Part shown: positions 52,759 to 61,419 of the stretch, one piece after another
Layout: every line of letters begins with the position of its first letter
How positions within the stretch are numbered: the first letter of the stretch is position 1
From: Roseomonas sp. GC11
GTDB lineage: Bacteria > Pseudomonadota > Alphaproteobacteria > Acetobacterales > Acetobacteraceae
Direction of reading: 5' to 3'
Assembly (NCBI RefSeq): GCF_024437745.1
Contig: NZ_JANFNY010000001.1
Span: forward strand, 62,001 to 126,000
DNA length: 64,000 nt
Notes under the pieces: model-generated
The model's input: only the letters and a program-made list of their open reading frames with translations
Told to the model about the DNA's origin: nothing
Database searches by the model: none
Made by a program: the position numbers and the translations under genes

Positions 52759-53163
52759 ATGCTGCACGGTGGATGCCACTGCGGAGAACTCCGCTACGAG
52801 GCGGGCGGCACCCCTTATCACATCACCTTCTGCCACTGCGCCGATTGCCGGCGCAGCAGCGGCGCGCCCCTCCTCGCCTGGTTCAGCGTCCCCGCCAGCC
52901 AGTTCCGCCTCACCCGGGGGAGCCTCGCCTTCTACGCCTCCAGCCCCGGCGCGCGGCGCGGCTTCTGCCCCGCCTGCGGCGCCAGCCTGACCTACCAGAA
53001 CGACCAGCACCCCCACGAAGTCGATATCACCGCCGCCAGCCTCGACGACCCCGCCGCCATCACGCCCGAGGACCATCTCTGGTTCGCCAGCCGCCTGCCC
53101 TGGATGGTGCCGGGCGATACCCTGCCGCGCCATGCCCGTGAACGGGGAGGCAGCCGCGAATAA
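52759..53163 (+). CDS. GFA/CENP-V family zinc-binding protein
   Basis: A 134-residue protein of the GFA family, whose founding member was described as glutathione-dependent formaldehyde-activating enzyme. The two zinc sites are visible: GGCHCGEL (Cys6, Cys8) with FCHCADCRR (Cys25, Cys27, Cys30), and GFCPACGASL. It has no membrane segment. ATG 52759 has AAGGAG upstream. Most members are not proven formaldehyde enzymes; the role here is open. An A/T-rich stretch follows its stop. Confidence 0.9.
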   Translation: MLHGGCHCGELRYEAGGTPYHITFCHCADCRRSSGAPLLAWFSVPASQFRLTRGSLAFYASSPGARRGFCPACGASLTYQNDQHPHEVDITAASLDDPAAITPEDHLWFASRLPWMVPGDTLPRHARERGGSRE

Positions 53164-53170
53164 AACTCAG

Positions 53171-53189
53171 AATGACTATCAAAGTCATT
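53171..53189. promoter_or_regulatory. A/T-rich palindrome upstream of cytochrome b561
   Basis: AATGACT-ATCAA-AGTCATT, a perfect 7-bp inverted repeat, in a 50-bp A/T-rich island (53163-53215). The island is otherwise ATTAAAATAG and a T run. It lies about 75 bp before the cytochrome b561 gene and just after the GFA stop. It could be a regulator site or a weak terminator. Confidence 0.45.
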
Positions 53190-53259
53190 GAATTAAAATA
53201 GTTTTTTACGTTTTTCCGGTTGCGGCGCACCGCGCGGCGGGCCGAAGCTGCGCCGCGCC

Positions 53260-53799
53260 ATGACCCCCTCCTTATCCTCCCCATCGCCGCGCTATGACGC
53301 GCGCACCATCCTCCTGCACTGGCTGACCGCCGGGCTGGTGGCCTTCCAGTGGCTCGGCGGCCAGTTGATCGACGAACTGCCGCGCGGCCCCCTGCGCGGC
53401 AACATGTGGTCGCTGCACTTCACCCTGGGCATCCTGCTGGCGCTGCTGGTGGTGGCGCGCCTCGTCTGGCGCGTGAGGGGCGGGCGCCGCCTGCCGCCCG
53501 AGCCGGGGCTTCCTGGCCTCGCCGCCAGGGCCGTGCACGGGCTGCTCTACCTGCTGCTGCTGGTCACGCTCGGCGCCGGGCTGTTCTGGATCTGGGTGCG
53601 CGGCTCGAATTTCTTCGGCCTGTTCAGCCTGCCGGTCTTCGACCCCGCCAATCCGGGGCTGCGCCGCAGCGTCGGGGAGTGGCACGAGACGGCGGCCAAC
53701 CTGCTGCTCCTGCTGGCCGGGCTGCACGCCGCCGCCGCCCTGCTGCACCATTACCTGTGGAAGGATGGCGTGCTGCGCCGCATGGGCTGGGGCGGCTGA
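53260..53799 (+). CDS. Cytochrome b561 family protein
   Basis: A 179-residue membrane di-haem cytochrome b of the CybB/YodB type, which moves electrons from quinol to periplasmic acceptors. Four helices carry the haem His ligands: ILLHWLTAGLVAFQW, MWSLHFTLGILLALL, VHGLLYLLLLVTLGAG and GEWHETAANLLLLLAGLHA, with HHYLWKDGVLRRM at the end. ATG 53260 was taken; there is no strong Shine-Dalgarno. Its TGA stop abuts the stop codon of the convergent ynfA gene with no spacer. Confidence 0.92.
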   Translation: MTPSLSSPSPRYDARTILLHWLTAGLVAFQWLGGQLIDELPRGPLRGNMWSLHFTLGILLALLVVARLVWRVRGGRRLPPEPGLPGLAARAVHGLLYLLLLVTLGAGLFWIWVRGSNFFGLFSLPVFDPANPGLRRSVGEWHETAANLLLLLAGLHAAAALLHHYLWKDGVLRRMGWGG

Positions 53800-54126
53800 T
53801 CACCCCCGCGGCGCGAGCAGGATCAGCCCCGCCCCGGCCAGGCACAGCGCGCCGCCCGCGAGGTCCCAGCCATCCGGCCGGACGCCCTCCACCAGCCAGA
53901 GCCAGGCGAGCGAGGCGGCGATATACACCCCGCCATAGGCGGCGAAGGCACGCCCCGCCGCCGCGCTCTCCACCAGGGTGAGCAGCCAGGCAAACAGGGC
54001 GAGGCTGCCCAGCCCCGCCCCCAGCCACCACGCCGCCCTGCCGAGCCGCAGCACGGACCAGATGGCGAAGCAGCCGCCGATTTCCGCCAGGGCGGCGGCG
54101 AGATAGATCAGCGCCGCCCGCCCCAC
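53800..54126 (-). CDS. YnfA family (UPF0060) membrane protein
   Basis: A 108-residue protein with four helices, typical of the UPF0060/YnfA family related to small multidrug resistance pumps: [39 protein letters not shown] and [22 protein letters not shown] 54126 is the start, 7 nt after the aldehyde dehydrogenase stop, so the two are co-transcribed. The reading frame ends exactly at the convergent cytochrome stop (TGATCA contains both stops). The transport substrate is unknown. Confidence 0.92.
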   Translation of the reverse strand: MGRAALIYLAAALAEIGGCFAIWSVLRLGRAAWWLGAGLGSLALFAWLLTLVESAAAGRAFAAYGGVYIAASLAWLWLVEGVRPDGWDLAGGALCLAGAGLILLAPRG

Positions 54127-54133
54127 CCCGGCC

Positions 54134-55567
54134 TCAGCCGTGCCGGATGGCGATGGTCTTCAGCGAGGCGAAGCCGGCCAGCGCGGCGAAGCCCTTCTCC
54201 CGCCCATGGCCGCTGCGCTTCACGCCGCCGAAGGGCAGTTCCACGCCGCCGCCGGCGCCGTAGTTGTTGACGAAGACCTGCCCCACCTTGATCCCGCGCG
54301 ACAGGCGCATGGCCCGGCCGATATCCGCCGTCCACACCCCCGCCACCAGGCCGAACTGCGTGCCATTGGCGATGGCCAGCGCCTCCGCCTCATCGGTGAA
54401 GCGGATGGCGGTCAGCACGGGGCCGAACACCTCTTCCTGCGCCAGCCGGTGGCTGGCGGCGACATCGGCCAGCAGCGTCGGGCGGACGTAATAGCCGCCC
54501 TCCGGCGCGTTGGAGGCGATGCGGCCCTGGCCGGCGAAGTGCAGCCCATCCGCCCGCGCCACGTCGAGGAAGCTGTTCACCCGCTTCTGCTGGTCGGCAT
54601 TGACGACGGGGCCGAGGTCGAGATCCAGCTCGGCCGGGCCGGCCTCCAGCGCGTTGAAGCGCCCGGCGAGGTCGGCCACGAAGCGGTCGAAGACCGGCGC
54701 CTGCACCAGCACGCGGCTGCCGGCGGAACAGGTCTGCCCGGCATTCTGGATGATGCCGTTCAGCACCGTCGCCGCCGCCGTCTCCAGATCGGCATCCTGG
54801 AAGACGAGCTGCGGGCTCTTGCCGCCCAGTTCCAGCGTGACGGGGATGGTGTTCTTCGCCGCCGCGCTCTGCACCAGCGTGCCCACCTCCGGGCTGCCGG
54901 TGAAGGAGACGTGGGAAATGCCCGGATGCGACGTCAGCGCCGCGCCCGCTTCCTCGCCGAGGCCGGTGACGACGTTCCACACCCCCTCGGGGAAGCCCGC
55001 CTCGGCCGCCAGCTCCGCCAGCATCAGGGAGGAGAGCGAGGCATCCTCGGCCGGCTTCAGCACGCAGGCATTGCCCATGGCCAGCGCCGCGCCCACCGAG
55101 CGCCCGACGATCTGCATCGGGTAGTTCCACGGCACGATATGGCCGGTGACGCCATGCGGCTCCCACACCGTCATCACCGTCATGCCATCGGCATAGGGGA
55201 TGGTGTCGCCATGCATCTTGTCGGCGCTGCCGCCGTAGAACTCGAAATAGCGTGCGCAGGCGGTGGCGTCGGCGCGGGCCTGGCGGATGGGCTTGCCCAC
55301 GTCGCGGCTCTCGGCCTGGGCCAGGGCCTCGGCATCGCGCAGGATCAGCGTGGCGAGCTTGGTCAGCAGCCGCCCGCGCTCGGTGGCGGACATCCGGCCC
55401 CAGGGGCCTTCCAGCGCGGCCTGCGCGGCGCGCACCGCCGCATCGATCTCCACCGCCCCGCCGCGCGCGATCTGCGCGAAGGGATGCCCGTCCGAGGGGT
55501 TGATGACAGGAATATGCCGCTCGGCCGCGACGCCGCGCCCGCCGATCCAGTGGCCATAGGTGTGCAT
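54134..55567 (-). CDS. NAD(P)-dependent aldehyde dehydrogenase
   Basis: A 477-residue ALDH that oxidises an aldehyde to its acid. Catalytic residues are visible: Asn149 in IVPWNYPMQ, Glu246 in [10 protein letters not shown] and nucleophile Cys280 in [11 protein letters not shown]. Cofactor segments KPAEDASLS and FTGSPEVG are present, as is the C-terminal [20 protein letters not shown] precedes ATG 55567. It belongs to the broad ALDH family that includes betaine aldehyde, gamma-aminobutyraldehyde and other semialdehyde dehydrogenases, and the substrate cannot be fixed. ynfA follows in the same operon. Confidence 0.93.
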   Translation of the reverse strand: MHTYGHWIGGRGVAAERHIPVINPSDGHPFAQIARGGAVEIDAAVRAAQAALEGPWGRMSATERGRLLTKLATLILRDAEALAQAESRDVGKPIRQARADATACARYFEFYGGSADKMHGDTIPYADGMTVMTVWEPHGVTGHIVPWNYPMQIVGRSVGAALAMGNACVLKPAEDASLSSLMLAELAAEAGFPEGVWNVVTGLGEEAGAALTSHPGISHVSFTGSPEVGTLVQSAAAKNTIPVTLELGGKSPQLVFQDADLETAAATVLNGIIQNAGQTCSAGSRVLVQAPVFDRFVADLAGRFNALEAGPAELDLDLGPVVNADQQKRVNSFLDVARADGLHFAGQGRIASNAPEGGYYVRPTLLADVAASHRLAQEEVFGPVLTAIRFTDEAEALAIANGTQFGLVAGVWTADIGRAMRLSRGIKVGQVFVNNYGAGGGVELPFGGVKRSGHGREKGFAALAGFASLKTIAIRHG

Positions 55568-55682
55568 GGGAGCTTCCTCCGCGAATCTCGGTCGGGCGAT
55601 GGTCTAGGCCCGGTGGGCGGGGCTGGCCAGGGGGGTGGGATGATCGGGATGATTGGAATAAATTTTATTTTTATAAAAATAT

Positions 55683-55798
55683 CTTCTTTTTCTGAAGAAA
55701 AAGAAGCAAAAAGACTTTTTTCAGGCTGCCGCCATCTCCCGTCACGGCGGGACGAAACACTGATAAAAGTTTTTTGGTTCTTTTTTTCAAAAAAGAAC
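55683..55798 (-). repeat. Family A gene-end element, complete copy (116 bp)
   Basis: Read with the permease gene (minus): hairpin alpha (55777-55798), AAAAAACTTTTATCAG, GTCCCGCC with GC palindrome, GGCGGCAGCCTG, and hairpin beta CTTCTTTTTC-TGAA-GAAAAAGAAG (55683-55706). Alpha begins 13 bp after the permease stop. The A/T-rich stretch 55655-55682 next to it, upstream of the aldehyde dehydrogenase, may contain that gene's promoter. Confidence 0.93.
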
Positions 55799-55811
55799 AT
55801 TCTTCCTTGAA

Positions 55812-57227
55812 CTATCCCATCTTCCCCCAGGCGATCCACGCCCACCCCACCACCAGCACGGCGAGCATTGAGGGCCAGAGCAGGCGCCAGATCTGGGCGG
55901 GCCGCACACCCGGCCCGGCCAGCCCGGCGATCATGGCGGTGACGGCGAAGCTCATCCCCGCCGCGGCGGCGCCGGTGAAATTGTGCACCCCGGCGGCGAA
56001 GGCGAGCGGCAGGCCCGCCGCCTGCCCGAGCGCCGCCTGCACCGGCATCAGTGCCGCGTTGGAGCCGACATTGCTGCCGGTGACGAGGCCGGAGGCCAGG
56101 CCCATCACCGGCATCGCATAGGCAGCCAGCGGGCCGAGCGCCTGGGCCGCCGACTCGGCCAGCCCGGCGGCGACGCCGGAGCCGGCCAGCCAGCGCCCGA
56201 GCAGCACATAGAGCAGCATGGCCAGGGCCGGCCGCCGCGCCCGCGCCAGGGCGGACCCCGCCGCCTTCGCCGCGCCGCGCGGCCGCAGCAGGAAGGCCAG
56301 GGCCGCGGCACTCCACAGCACCACCGCCACATGGGTGATTGGCAGGCCCGGCAGGTCGGCGAAGGGGTGCAGCGCCGGCGCCCCGTGCCAGGAGCGCGCC
56401 AGCAGCAGCGCCGCCACCAGCCCGATCCAGGGCGCCAGGGCCCGCAGCGCCCGCCGCCAGCCCGCCGCATCGCGCGGCGGCGCCTGCCGCCACAGCTGGA
56501 GCAGCAGCGGCAGGCCGGTGGCCACGATCCCCGCCACCTCGAAGGGCAAGGCGCGGTTGGCCAGCAGCAGCAGCGCGGCCACCAGGGCCATCAGCCCGAG
56601 CTGCGCCAGCCGCTCCCGCCCCGGCACGGGCACCCCGGCGGCGGCGCAGAGCCGCCAGCCGACCGGCGCGAGGCAGAGCAGCCACAGCGCATGCGGCCAG
56701 GCCGTGGCCTGGGCCAGCACCTGCCCCGGCACGCCGACCAGCGCCGCGCCCAGCGCCGTGCCCGGCCCCAGCCCGCCCCAGGGCACCAGGGTGAGCGCCT
56801 GCAGGGCCAGCGCCGCCGCCGCCGGGCCGGCCAGCCCCATGCCGCGCAACTGCCCGAGCGCGAAGACGGCGCCCACCGCGAAGCCCGTGACATTCTCGAA
56901 GAAGGTGCCGGCCAGGAAGGCGGTGGTGAAGACGCGGCGCGGCGTGGCCGGCTGCGCCGCCCCGCCCGCCGGGGCCAGCCGCGCCATGGCGGCGTGGAAC
57001 AGCAGCCCGCCCGCCAGCACGGCGATGGGCTGCACGGCCAGATACAGCCCGCGCAGGCTTTCCCAGCCCAGGAAGGGCAGGGCGGGCTGGGCTGCCGGCA
57101 GGGTCAGCCACACCGCCGGCAGGCTGGCCGCCAGCGCGGCGAGGCAGGCCACCACCGGCCCCGCCCGCCCGCTCAGCAACAGGGAGACCAGGAGCAGCAG
57201 CGGGGCGGATTGCAGGAAGGGCAGCAT
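55812..57227 (-). CDS. L-lactate permease (LctP) family membrane protein
   Basis: A 471-residue membrane protein with about twelve helices. Segments such as TTAFLAGTFFENVTGFAVG, LVPWGGLGPGTALGAALVG and GSNVGSNAALMPVQAALGQA resemble the LctP/LldP family of lactate or glycolate symporters. It is shorter than E. coli LldP, which I recall as about 550 residues. ATG 57227 has GGGGAGGA upstream. The lactate assignment is by family only. A G-rich tandem repeat lies 30-80 bp upstream of the start, where its promoter or leader should be. Confidence 0.82.
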   Translation of the reverse strand: MLPFLQSAPLLLLVSLLLSGRAGPVVACLAALAASLPAVWLTLPAAQPALPFLGWESLRGLYLAVQPIAVLAGGLLFHAAMARLAPAGGAAQPATPRRVFTTAFLAGTFFENVTGFAVGAVFALGQLRGMGLAGPAAAALALQALTLVPWGGLGPGTALGAALVGVPGQVLAQATAWPHALWLLCLAPVGWRLCAAAGVPVPGRERLAQLGLMALVAALLLLANRALPFEVAGIVATGLPLLLQLWRQAPPRDAAGWRRALRALAPWIGLVAALLLARSWHGAPALHPFADLPGLPITHVAVVLWSAAALAFLLRPRGAAKAAGSALARARRPALAMLLYVLLGRWLAGSGVAAGLAESAAQALGPLAAYAMPVMGLASGLVTGSNVGSNAALMPVQAALGQAAGLPLAFAAGVHNFTGAAAAGMSFAVTAMIAGLAGPGVRPAQIWRLLWPSMLAVLVVGWAWIAWGKMG

Positions 57228-57260
57228 GGCCGCCCCATCCTCCCCGACCCGGTGGCAATG

Positions 57261-57311
57261 CGCCAGGGGGGGGCGCCAGGGGGGGGGGCGCCAGGGGGGG
57301 CGCCAGGGGGG
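57261..57311. repeat. G-run tandem repeat (CGCCA followed by 6-10 G, four units)
   Basis: Four CGCCA pentamers followed by 8, 10, 7 and 6 G. It lies between the chemoreceptor stop (57336) and the permease start (57227), both on the minus strand, so in the leader of the permease. Long homopolymer runs are prone to length change, and the strand can form G-quadruplexes. Confidence 0.85.
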
Positions 57312-57335
57312 AGGGGGTGCGGCCCGCCGGGCGGC

Positions 57336-59003
57336 TCAGGCGGCGCGGATGCCGCTCAGCAGCGCCTCGATCCGCCGGCGCAGGGCGCTGGCCTGCTCGG
57401 CCATGCCGGTGGCGGCGCCGCGCAGCTGCTCCGCCACCTGCCCGGTGCGCTGCGCCGCCTCGCCCACGGCGCCGGTGTTGCGCGTCACCTCCTGGGTGCC
57501 GCGCGCCGCCTCGGCCACGGCGCGGCCGATTTCCTGCGTCGCCGAGGCCTGTTCCTCCGCCGCGGTGGCCACCTGGGTGGTGATGCGCTCCATCTCCGTG
57601 ATGGTGCGCGCGATATTGCCGATGGCCTGCACCGCGCGCCCCGTCTCGCCCTGCATGCTGTTGATCTGCTGGCTGATCTGCTCGGTGGCGCGGGCGGTCT
57701 GGTTGGCGAGATTCTTCACCTCGCTGGCCACCACGGCGAAGCCCTTGCCGGCATCGCCGGCGCGTGCCGCCTCGATCGTGGCATTCAGCGCCAGCAGGTT
57801 GGTGCGCCCGGCGATATCGGTGATGAGGTCCACCACATCGCCGATGCTGCGCGCCGCCTCGGAGAGGGATTGCACGGCGCCATCGGTGGCGCGGGCATCC
57901 TCCCCGGCGCGGCGGGCCACGGTGGCGCTCTCGTTCACCTGCCGCGCCACCTCGGCGATGGAGGCGGCGAGTTCCTCGGCCGAGGCCGCCACGGTCTGCA
58001 CATTGGCGCTGGCGTCATTGGCGGCGCCCATCACGTTGCGCACCAGCTGGCTGCTCTGCTGCGCCGCCTGGTTGATGTCCTGCGCCGAGCCCTGGACGAG
58101 CTGCACCGCGCGGCCGACATCGTCAAGGTTGCGGCTGGCCTCGCTGTCGAAGCTGCGCAGCAGCGCCTCGATCGCCTCACTGCGGGCGAGGCGGCGCTGG
58201 TTCTCCGCCTCCTGCCGGGCCTGCAGCGCATCGGCCTGCTGCAAGCCGTCGCGGCACTGCGCCAGGGCGGTGGCCATCTGGGCGATTTCCGCCGGCTGCC
58301 GCCCCTGCGGCAGGGCGAAGCCATAATCCCGCCCAGAGAGCCGGCGCAGCGACTCGACCATGCCCGCCAGCGGGGTGGAGACGGTCTTCTGCATCAGCAC
58401 CCCGAGCAGCCCGGCCAGCACCAGCATCAGCGTCAGGCTGCCGAACAGCAGGGCGGCGCAGCGGGCGAAGGCGGCGGCCTCGGCCGCGTCGCGCTCGCGC
58501 GCCAGCCGGTGCTCCTCCGCCTTGCCCTCGGCCATGATGGCGCGGATGCGGTCCATCATCGGCTTGGCTTCCGGGTCCAGCACGGCGGTGCGCGCCGCCT
58601 CCGCCTGGCCGGCCCGCACCGCCTGGGCCGCGCGGCTGGCGATGCGGCCCTGCCACTGCCCCACCAGCTGCGCCAATTCGCGCAGCCGCGCCTGCTGGGC
58701 CGCGTTATCCGCCGTCAGCCGCTGCAATTCGCGCAGATTCTCGGCCGTGGCGCTCTCCCCGCCCGCCAGCGGCTCCAGATAGGCCGCGCCGCCCAAAGCC
58801 GCGCCGCGCAGCGCGGTTTCCTGGTTCAGCAGGCCCATCAGCAGGTGATCGAAGCGCGTCAGCACGTCCTGCGTGTGGCGGCTCCAGTCGCTGCTGTCGC
58901 GGATATTCCCCAGATCCCGCCAGACCAGCCCGTTCCCCAGCGCCGCCACGATGACGAGCGCCCCGAACATGGCCATCAGGCGGGCACGGATGCTCCAACC
59001 CAC
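57336..59003 (-). CDS. Methyl-accepting chemotaxis protein
   Basis: A 555-residue chemoreceptor. The first helix is [21 protein letters not shown] periplasmic CHASE3-like sensor region follows ([19 protein letters not shown]), then a second helix at about 180-200. A HAMP domain ([20 protein letters not shown]) precedes the signalling domain. The hairpin tip is [20 protein letters not shown], followed by [25 protein letters not shown] 59003 is chosen because GGGGAGA is 6 nt upstream; the next ATG is inside the first helix. It is monocistronic, and no che genes are in the window. The ligand is unknown. Confidence 0.93.
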   Translation of the reverse strand: MGWSIRARLMAMFGALVIVAALGNGLVWRDLGNIRDSSDWSRHTQDVLTRFDHLLMGLLNQETALRGAALGGAAYLEPLAGGESATAENLRELQRLTADNAAQQARLRELAQLVGQWQGRIASRAAQAVRAGQAEAARTAVLDPEAKPMMDRIRAIMAEGKAEEHRLARERDAAEAAAFARCAALLFGSLTLMLVLAGLLGVLMQKTVSTPLAGMVESLRRLSGRDYGFALPQGRQPAEIAQMATALAQCRDGLQQADALQARQEAENQRRLARSEAIEALLRSFDSEASRNLDDVGRAVQLVQGSAQDINQAAQQSSQLVRNVMGAANDASANVQTVAASAEELAASIAEVARQVNESATVARRAGEDARATDGAVQSLSEAARSIGDVVDLITDIAGRTNLLALNATIEAARAGDAGKGFAVVASEVKNLANQTARATEQISQQINSMQGETGRAVQAIGNIARTITEMERITTQVATAAEEQASATQEIGRAVAEAARGTQEVTRNTGAVGEAAQRTGQVAEQLRGAATGMAEQASALRRRIEALLSGIRAA

Positions 59004-59147
59004 GGCTAATCTCCCCGCGCATCTCTCCGGGGCACATGCCCCCTTCAAGGCAGGCAACTTGGCGGGGATGAGTTAAAAAAGGGCCTGCCCGGATGGGGCG
59101 CCGTGTCGTGGCGCGCCGGAAGGGCCCATCAAGGGAGGAAAGATCGC

Positions 59148-60314
59148 GTGACCCTGTCCTGCTTCGCGCCGCGCCGCCTGCTCATCGGCGGCGGCGCCCT
59201 GGCCCAGCTGCCGGCCCTGCTGAAGGAATTCGGCCTCTCCCGCCCCCTGGTGGTCACCGATCCCTGGATCGTCTCCTCCGGCATGATCGACCGGGTGCTG
59301 GCGCCGCTGGCCGGGGCCGGGATCAGCGCCCGCGTCTTCTCCGACACCGTGGCCGACCCCACCGACACCGTGGTGGAGGCCGGGGTGGCCCTGCTCCGCC
59401 GCGGCAGCTTCGATGCCCTGATCGGCTTCGGCGGCGGCAGCCCGATGGACACGGCCAAGGCCATGGCCATCCTGGCCGCCGCCGCCCCCGGCCAGCACAT
59501 CCGCGACTTCAGGGTGCCCGCCAGCGCCGACCGCGCCGCCCTGCCGCTGCTCTGCATCCCCACCACCGCCGGCACCGGCAGCGAGGCCACCCGCTTCACC
59601 GTCATCACCGACACGGCGCGGGATGAGAAGATGCTCATCGCCGGGCTGGGCGCCCTGCCGGTGGCGGCGCTGGTGGATTACGAACTGACCTTCAGCGTGC
59701 CGCCGCGCATCACGGCGGATACCGGCATCGACAGCCTGACCCACGCGCTGGAAGCCTTCGTCTCCCGCCGCGCCAACCCGGTGGCCGATCTCTATGCCCG
59801 CGCCGCCATGCCGCTGATCGCCCGCCACCTGCGCGCCGCCTTCACCGAGCCGCGCAACGCCACCGCCCGCGCCGCCATGATGGAGGGCGCCACCCTGGCG
59901 GGGCTGGCCTTCTCCAACAGTTCCGTCGCCCTGGTGCATGGCATGAGCCGCCCCATCGGCGCGCATTTCCACGTGCCGCATGGCCTCTCCAACGCCATGC
60001 TGCTGCCAGCGGTGACGCGCTTCAGCCTCCAGGCCGCGGGCGCCCGCTATGCCGAGGCGGCGCGGCTGATGGGCATCGTGCCCGCCACCTCGGCCGACCC
60101 GGAGGCGGCGGCGGCCCTGGTGCGCGAGCTGGAGGCGCTCAACCGTGAACTGGGGGTGCCGACGCCCCGCCAGTTCGGCATCAGCCGCGAGGCCTGGGAC
60201 AGCGTGCTGGAGACCATGGCCAGCCAGGCCCTCGCCTCCGGCAGCCCGGCCAACAATCCCCGCGTGCCGGAAGCGGCGGAGATCGTCGCGCTGTATCGGG
60301 AGGTCTACGCGTAA
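59148..60314 (+). CDS. Iron-containing alcohol dehydrogenase (type III)
   Basis: A 388-residue NAD(P)-dependent dehydrogenase of the Fe-ADH family. The cofactor motif is GFGGGSPMDTAKAMAI. The family signature PTTAGTGSEATRF is present. The metal ligands fall in DSLTHALEAF (Asp, His), VHGMSRPIGAHFHVPHG (two His), and the region after it. GTG 59148 is the start, with GGGAGGAA 9 nt upstream; an ATG at 59103 lacks such a site. The substrate may be a short-chain alcohol, a diol or a hydroxyacid. It is convergent with secF, separated by a complete family D element. Confidence 0.92.
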   Translation: MTLSCFAPRRLLIGGGALAQLPALLKEFGLSRPLVVTDPWIVSSGMIDRVLAPLAGAGISARVFSDTVADPTDTVVEAGVALLRRGSFDALIGFGGGSPMDTAKAMAILAAAAPGQHIRDFRVPASADRAALPLLCIPTTAGTGSEATRFTVITDTARDEKMLIAGLGALPVAALVDYELTFSVPPRITADTGIDSLTHALEAFVSRRANPVADLYARAAMPLIARHLRAAFTEPRNATARAAMMEGATLAGLAFSNSSVALVHGMSRPIGAHFHVPHGLSNAMLLPAVTRFSLQAAGARYAEAARLMGIVPATSADPEAAAALVRELEALNRELGVPTPRQFGISREAWDSVLETMASQALASGSPANNPRVPEAAEIVALYREVYA

Positions 60315-60320
60315 AAAGCA

Positions 60321-60463
60321 TTGAGGGGGCTTTGCCCCCTCAAACTCCCCCAGCAGGGGACGGGGTCCCCTGCACCCGCCTTCAGGGGGGAACCAACAAA
60401 TGGGTTTCCAAAGGCCTCAGGCCTTTGGTGGGGAGAGTTTGAGAGGGGCGAAGCCCCTCTCAA
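60321..60463 (+). repeat. Family D element, complete four-hairpin copy
   Basis: TTGAGGGGGC-TTT-GCCCCCTCAA (60321-60343), GCAGGGGA-CGGGG-TCCCCTGC (60353-60373), CCAAAGGCC-TCA-GGCCTTTGG (60408-60428) and TTGAGAGGGGC-GAA-GCCCCTCTCAA (60439-60463). This is the reverse complement layout of 11801-11930, with the same spacing scheme. The TGA stop of secF (60460-60462) lies inside the last hairpin. It separates convergent genes. Confidence 0.92.
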
Positions 60464-61404
60464 GAAGCCGCCTTCACCGGCTCGGCGCTGCGGCGCAGGC
60501 GGTGCTCGCCCAGGAAGAGCAGGATCGGCGCCGCCAGGGTGATCGAGGAGGAGGTGGTGGCGACGATGCCGAACACCATCGTCCAGGCGAAGCCCGCCAG
60601 TGTCTCGCCGCCGAACAGCGCCAGCGGCAGCGCCGAGAGCAGCAGCGTCATCGAGGTGCCGATGGTGCGGTTCAGCGTCTCGTTGATCGATTTGTCGATC
60701 AGCGCCTGGAGCGGCATGGTCTTGTACTTGCGCAGGTTCTCGCGCATGCGGTCATAGACCACGACCTTGTCGTTCACCGAGAAGCCGATGATGGTCAGCA
60801 CCGCCGCCACCGTCGTCAGGTTGAACTCGATGCGTGTCACCGCCAGGAAGCCCACCACCTTGGTGGTTTCCAGGATCAGGGTGACGATGGCGCCCACCGC
60901 GAACTGCCACTCGAAGCGGAACCAGATATAGACCATCATCGCCAGCATCGAGATGCCGAGGGCGATCAGCGAGCCCTGGAACAGCTCGGCGCTGACGCGG
61001 TTGCCCACCGCCTCGGTGCGCAGCACCCGCAGGCCCGGCGCCGCCTGCTCCAGCGCGCCACGCACCCGGCTCACCGCCGCCTGCGTCGCCGCCTCCTCCC
61101 CCTGCACCGGCAGGCGCAGCAGGAAGGTGGCGGAATCGCCGAATTCCTGGACGCCGACATCGCCGACATCCAGCCCGGCCACGCCGTTGCGGATCAGCCC
61201 GATATCCACCGGCGCCGGCGTGCGCACCTCCATGATGATGCCGCCGCGGAAGTCGATGCCCTTCTCAAGCCCCGGATAGAAGCCGAGCACCACCGAGGCG
61301 ATGGAGAGGAAGAGCGAGAAGAGAAAGCCCACCACGCGCCCCTTCATGAAGGGGATGTTGGTGGTGTCCGGCACCAGCCGGAACAGGGGGCGGGAGAGGA
61401 ACAT
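60460..61404 (-). CDS. secF: Protein translocase subunit SecF
   Basis: A 314-residue inner-membrane protein of the SecDF complex, which uses the proton gradient to help proteins leave the SecYEG channel. It has six helices. Motifs include KGIDFRGGIIMEVR after the first helix, ALGISMLAMMVYIWFRFEW, IGFSVNDKVVVYDRMRENLR and ETLNRTIGTSMTLLLSALPL. It follows secD at 15 bp. The last residues AAS and the TGA stop run into a family D hairpin. ATG 61404 is the family start. Confidence 0.95.
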   Translation of the reverse strand: MFLSRPLFRLVPDTTNIPFMKGRVVGFLFSLFLSIASVVLGFYPGLEKGIDFRGGIIMEVRTPAPVDIGLIRNGVAGLDVGDVGVQEFGDSATFLLRLPVQGEEAATQAAVSRVRGALEQAAPGLRVLRTEAVGNRVSAELFQGSLIALGISMLAMMVYIWFRFEWQFAVGAIVTLILETTKVVGFLAVTRIEFNLTTVAAVLTIIGFSVNDKVVVYDRMRENLRKYKTMPLQALIDKSINETLNRTIGTSMTLLLSALPLALFGGETLAGFAWTMVFGIVATTSSSITLAAPILLFLGEHRLRRSAEPVKAAS

Positions 61405-61419
61405 CTGTCTTAGCCCCTA

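Noticed and set aside
57261-57311. CRISPR array
   Set aside because: Units are only 11-15 bp, contiguous and without unique spacers; no cas gene is present in the window.
56218-58326. Long plus-strand frames opposite the permease and chemoreceptor genes
   Set aside because: Both opposite-strand genes have clear families and motifs; the antisense frames have Arg/Ser/Ala-biased composition.
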